The translations under genes and the position numbers were made by a program. From CAYZIC01 sp964478335 (lineage in GTDB: Bacteria > Verrucomicrobiota > Kiritimatiellia > RFP12 > DVOR01), in contig CAYZIC010000045.1 of assembly GCA_964478335.1 (NCBI GenBank), positions 1 to 17,420 on the forward strand: a stretch of DNA of 17,420 nucleotides. The letters run 5' to 3'. Below, one piece after another: positions 15,838 to 17,420 of the stretch. The notes under the pieces are model-generated. The model saw nothing but the letters and a program-made list of their open reading frames with translations, was not told the DNA's origin and did not search any database. Each line of letters starts with the position of its first letter. The stretch's first letter is position 1.

Positions 15838-17078
15838 AAAAGCTCCTTATTCTCCAAGTTGCGGCTCTGAGAGCCGATTACTACACGACCTTAGCAGGCT
15901 TGCCAATCCAAGCGATCAAGTCAGTCTTTCCTGCGGTGACCTGCACCGCTCAAGCCACCTTGCGCACCGCCCTCCCGCCCCACGAGCACACCATGATCGC
16001 CAATGGCTTTTATGACCGCACCTTGCGTAAAACATGGTTTTGGGAACAGTCCAGTCGCCTGGTCCAAGGCTCCCGCATCTGGGATGATTTCCGCAAAGCC
16101 GGTGGCCGCGTCGGCCTCTACTTTTTTCAACAGAGCCTCGGTGAATCGGTCGACGAAATCATCTCGCCAGCACCCATTCATTGCCACAATGGCAAAATGA
16201 TCATGTCCTGCTACAGCCAGCCTGCCGAATTGGCCGACTCCCTAGGCAAAGTCAAGCTCTGGCAGTACTGGGGGCCTCTCGCCTCCTGGCGAGGATCCCA
16301 ATCCGTTGCCAAAATCATCACCAAGCGCCTCCAAGCGCCCAATCCGCCCGAGCTGATAATGGCCTACCTCCCTGGCCTAGATTACGACACGCAGCGCTTT
16401 GGCCCAACCCACCCAAAAGTCTCCCGTTCCATCAACGCCGTCAATCAGCAAATCGACACCATCGCCACAGCCGCCCAAGCGCAAGGCTACGACCTCCTCA
16501 TCGTTGGCGACTATGCCATCACAGAGGCTACGCACACCTGCACACCTAATCGCGCCTTACTCGAGGCGGGCTTTTTTAAGACGCGCACAATTAAAGGCAT
16601 GCTCTATCCGGACTTTTACCAAAGTCAAGCCTTTGCCGTTGTCGACCACCAAGTTGCCCTCATCTATCTGCGTACCCCAACGATCAGCGAGGCCGTTACC
16701 CAGCTATTACGTACCTTGCCAGGCATTGACATCGTCACCCCAGGCCAAGGCGGCCCTGACCTCATCGTCACCGCCAAACCCGGCACCTGGTTTTACTGGA
16801 GCTGGTGGCAAAAAGAGTCCCAAGCCCCTGAATACACCAGCCATGTCGACATCCACAATAAACCAGGCTTCGACCCGTGTGAGCTATTCTTTGGTAAACA
16901 CCCCTTCGTCGTCTCCACCAATCCCCTACGGATTGGCGGCACCCACGGCCGAGACGACCTCCCCATCGCCCTCGCCACCACCCTCCCCATCGCCCCAGCG
17001 ACATTCCTCGAAGTGGCCACCCTCCTCAAGCGCTGGCTCGCATGCGAGGCTACGCATCGAGTGAACCGTGAACCGTGA
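15834..17078 (+). CDS. eboF: nucleotide pyrophosphatase/phosphodiesterase-superfamily protein, EboF-like
   Basis: This 414-residue protein has the alkaline-phosphatase-superfamily fold expected of EboF. FPAVTCTAQATL (32-43) holds the likely nucleophile Thr36 and GNGFYD-like IANGFYD (55-61) follows. LDYDTQRFGP (182-191) and VGDYAIT (224-230) occupy the places of metal-ligand motifs, and GGTHGRDD near His371 closes the site. DIHNKPGFDPCELFF (339-353) is a stretch I associate with EboF. Several usual metal ligands are replaced: no Asp in the N-terminal strand (QVAALR), Gln187 where His is common, Tyr227 where His is common. It may be a non-hydrolytic or altered enzyme. No signal peptide is obvious. 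ATG 15834 overlaps the eboC stop by four bases (ATGA), so translation is coupled. The stop falls inside a GTGAACC tandem repeat. The gene ends the operon. Confidence 0.82.
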   Translation: MKKLLILQVAALRADYYTTLAGLPIQAIKSVFPAVTCTAQATLRTALPPHEHTMIANGFYDRTLRKTWFWEQSSRLVQGSRIWDDFRKAGGRVGLYFFQQSLGESVDEIISPAPIHCHNGKMIMSCYSQPAELADSLGKVKLWQYWGPLASWRGSQSVAKIITKRLQAPNPPELIMAYLPGLDYDTQRFGPTHPKVSRSINAVNQQIDTIATAAQAQGYDLLIVGDYAITEATHTCTPNRALLEAGFFKTRTIKGMLYPDFYQSQAFAVVDHQVALIYLRTPTISEAVTQLLRTLPGIDIVTPGQGGPDLIVTAKPGTWFYWSWWQKESQAPEYTSHVDIHNKPGFDPCELFFGKHPFVVSTNPLRIGGTHGRDDLPIALATTLPIAPATFLEVATLLKRWLACEATHRVNREP

Positions 17079-17081
17079 ACC
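17061..17081 (+). repeat. three tandem copies of GTGAACC across the eboF stop codon
   Basis: GTGAACC is repeated at 17061-17067, 17068-17074 and 17075-17081, followed by a further GTG. The unit is seven bases, so it does not preserve reading frame. The TGA stop at 17076-17078 lies in the third copy. Gain or loss of a unit would change the C-terminus of the EboF-like protein. Confidence 0.9.
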
Positions 17082-17114
17082 GTGGGGCTTACTAACGCCG
17101 TGGGACGGGGGTCT

Positions 17115-17143
17115 GCGGACACGGGTAGGGTCTGCGCTTTTTT
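17115..17143 (+). terminator. weak possible terminator of the ebo-like operon
   Basis: GCGGAC (17115-17120) can pair with GTCTGC (17130-17135) with one G-U pair around a nine-base loop, followed by GC and six T (17138-17143). The stem is short and the case is modest, but the position 37 bases after the eboF stop suits an operon end. Confidence 0.4.
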
Positions 17144-17147
17144 AACC

Positions 17148-17178
17148 CACAAAAAAGTCACAAGAATACACAAAATGA
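17148..17178. repeat. three degenerate CACAA-starting units of 10-11 bases
   Basis: Units starting CACAA occur at 17148, 17159 and 17169, a spacing near one DNA helical turn. They are A-rich and degenerate. They resemble low-complexity intergenic sequence I have seen repeated in PVC-type genomes, but I cannot confirm that. Confidence 0.4.
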
Positions 17179-17236
17179 CTGCGTGGTGCGGCTGCGCCGC
17201 CCTGGCAGTTTCCGTACAGGCGCAGCTTGTGTAGTG

Positions 17237-17258
17237 ATGCGTTTATTCTTAAACGCAT
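17237..17258. repeat. 9-bp hairpin ATGCGTTTA / TAAACGCAT
   Basis: Perfect inverted repeat with a four-base loop TTCT, 17237-17245 with 17250-17258. It lacks a T-run on either strand. It could be a protein-binding site or RNA structure. Its role is unknown. Confidence 0.6.
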
Positions 17259-17420
17259 ACCCCTGAGCTTGCCACTCCCCAAAAGAGCCCCCCCTCCTCG
17301 ACAAAGCGTCAACGGCGACGCACTCGCCATTTTTAGCCAATTAAAGTTGCACAAGAGCCAGCCAGAGGGGTAAATTGCAACAATAAATGTCGCAGTAGGC
17401 TAAGAAATCTTTAGTAATTC

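Larger units (their letters stand above)
17079..17420. other. 3' intergenic region, no gene seen
   Basis: I see no supported gene in these 342 bases. It contains a direct repeat GGGTCTGCG (17109-17117 and 17128-17136), a weak terminator-like element ending in six T at 17143, three degenerate CACAA units (17148-17178), the palindrome GCGGCTGCGCCGC near 17189, and a nine-base-pair hairpin at 17237-17258. Two overlapping - strand frames of 60-70 codons here lack a good ribosome binding site and family resemblance. The region beyond 17300 is unstructured and A+T richer, and may hold the control region of a gene outside the window. Confidence 0.6.

Noticed and set aside
17061..17084. Possible CRISPR-like or att-site repeat
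   Set aside because: The units are seven bases, directly adjacent and without spacers. No integrase or Cas gene is nearby.
17142..17354. Two overlapping small - strand frames of 60 and 70 codons
   Set aside because: They cross palindromes and A-rich repeats, show no family resemblance and have no clear ribosome binding site.

Overview
The window is a bacterial chromosomal segment in which every convincing gene lies on the + strand. It holds ten protein-coding genes in three blocks. Two clear promoters and one strong intrinsic terminator mark the block boundaries. I see no rRNA, tRNA, insertion sequence, phage gene or CRISPR array. The organism is probably Gram-negative, because a protein with a signal peptide and six CxxC pairs and a kinase with a predicted ectodomain sit side by side. 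A PVC-type lineage (Verrucomicrobia, Lentisphaerae or Kiritimatiellae) is my best guess. It rests mainly on helical repeats in the kinase ectodomain that resemble ones I associate with that group. This is inference, not a database match.

Block 1 (1-4170) is methionine and one-carbon metabolism: cobalamin-independent methionine synthase (metE), methylenetetrahydrofolate reductase (metF) one base downstream, then a LysR-type regulator with its own promoter. The metE promoter lies outside the window.

Block 2 (4171-8816) is ion transport: a Ca2+-type P2 ATPase followed six bases later by a Na+/phosphate cotransporter-family protein with a PhoU-like C-terminal domain. An extended -10 promoter precedes the pair and an 18-bp-stem terminator follows it.

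Block 3 (8948-17143) is the most interesting part: six tightly spaced genes behind one promoter. The first (TatD-like hydrolase) and last two (UbiA-like membrane protein, phosphodiesterase-superfamily protein) match EboB, EboC and EboF of the ebo cluster, which is linked in cyanobacteria to export of a scytonemin precursor and is found in scattered bacteria and eustigmatophyte plastids. Between eboB and eboC lie three genes foreign to the usual cluster: a transmembrane Ser/Thr kinase with cytoplasmic zinc ribbons and a repeated ectodomain, an orphan PyrK-like Fe-S flavoprotein, and an exported Cys-rich membrane protein. EboA, EboD and EboE are not in the window. This looks like a rearranged, partial ebo operon with an embedded signalling and redox module.

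Strand composition also varies by block. Sampled lines are G-rich on the + strand in the early parts of blocks and strongly C-rich toward their ends, with G-richness restored after the promoters near 4350 and 8975.
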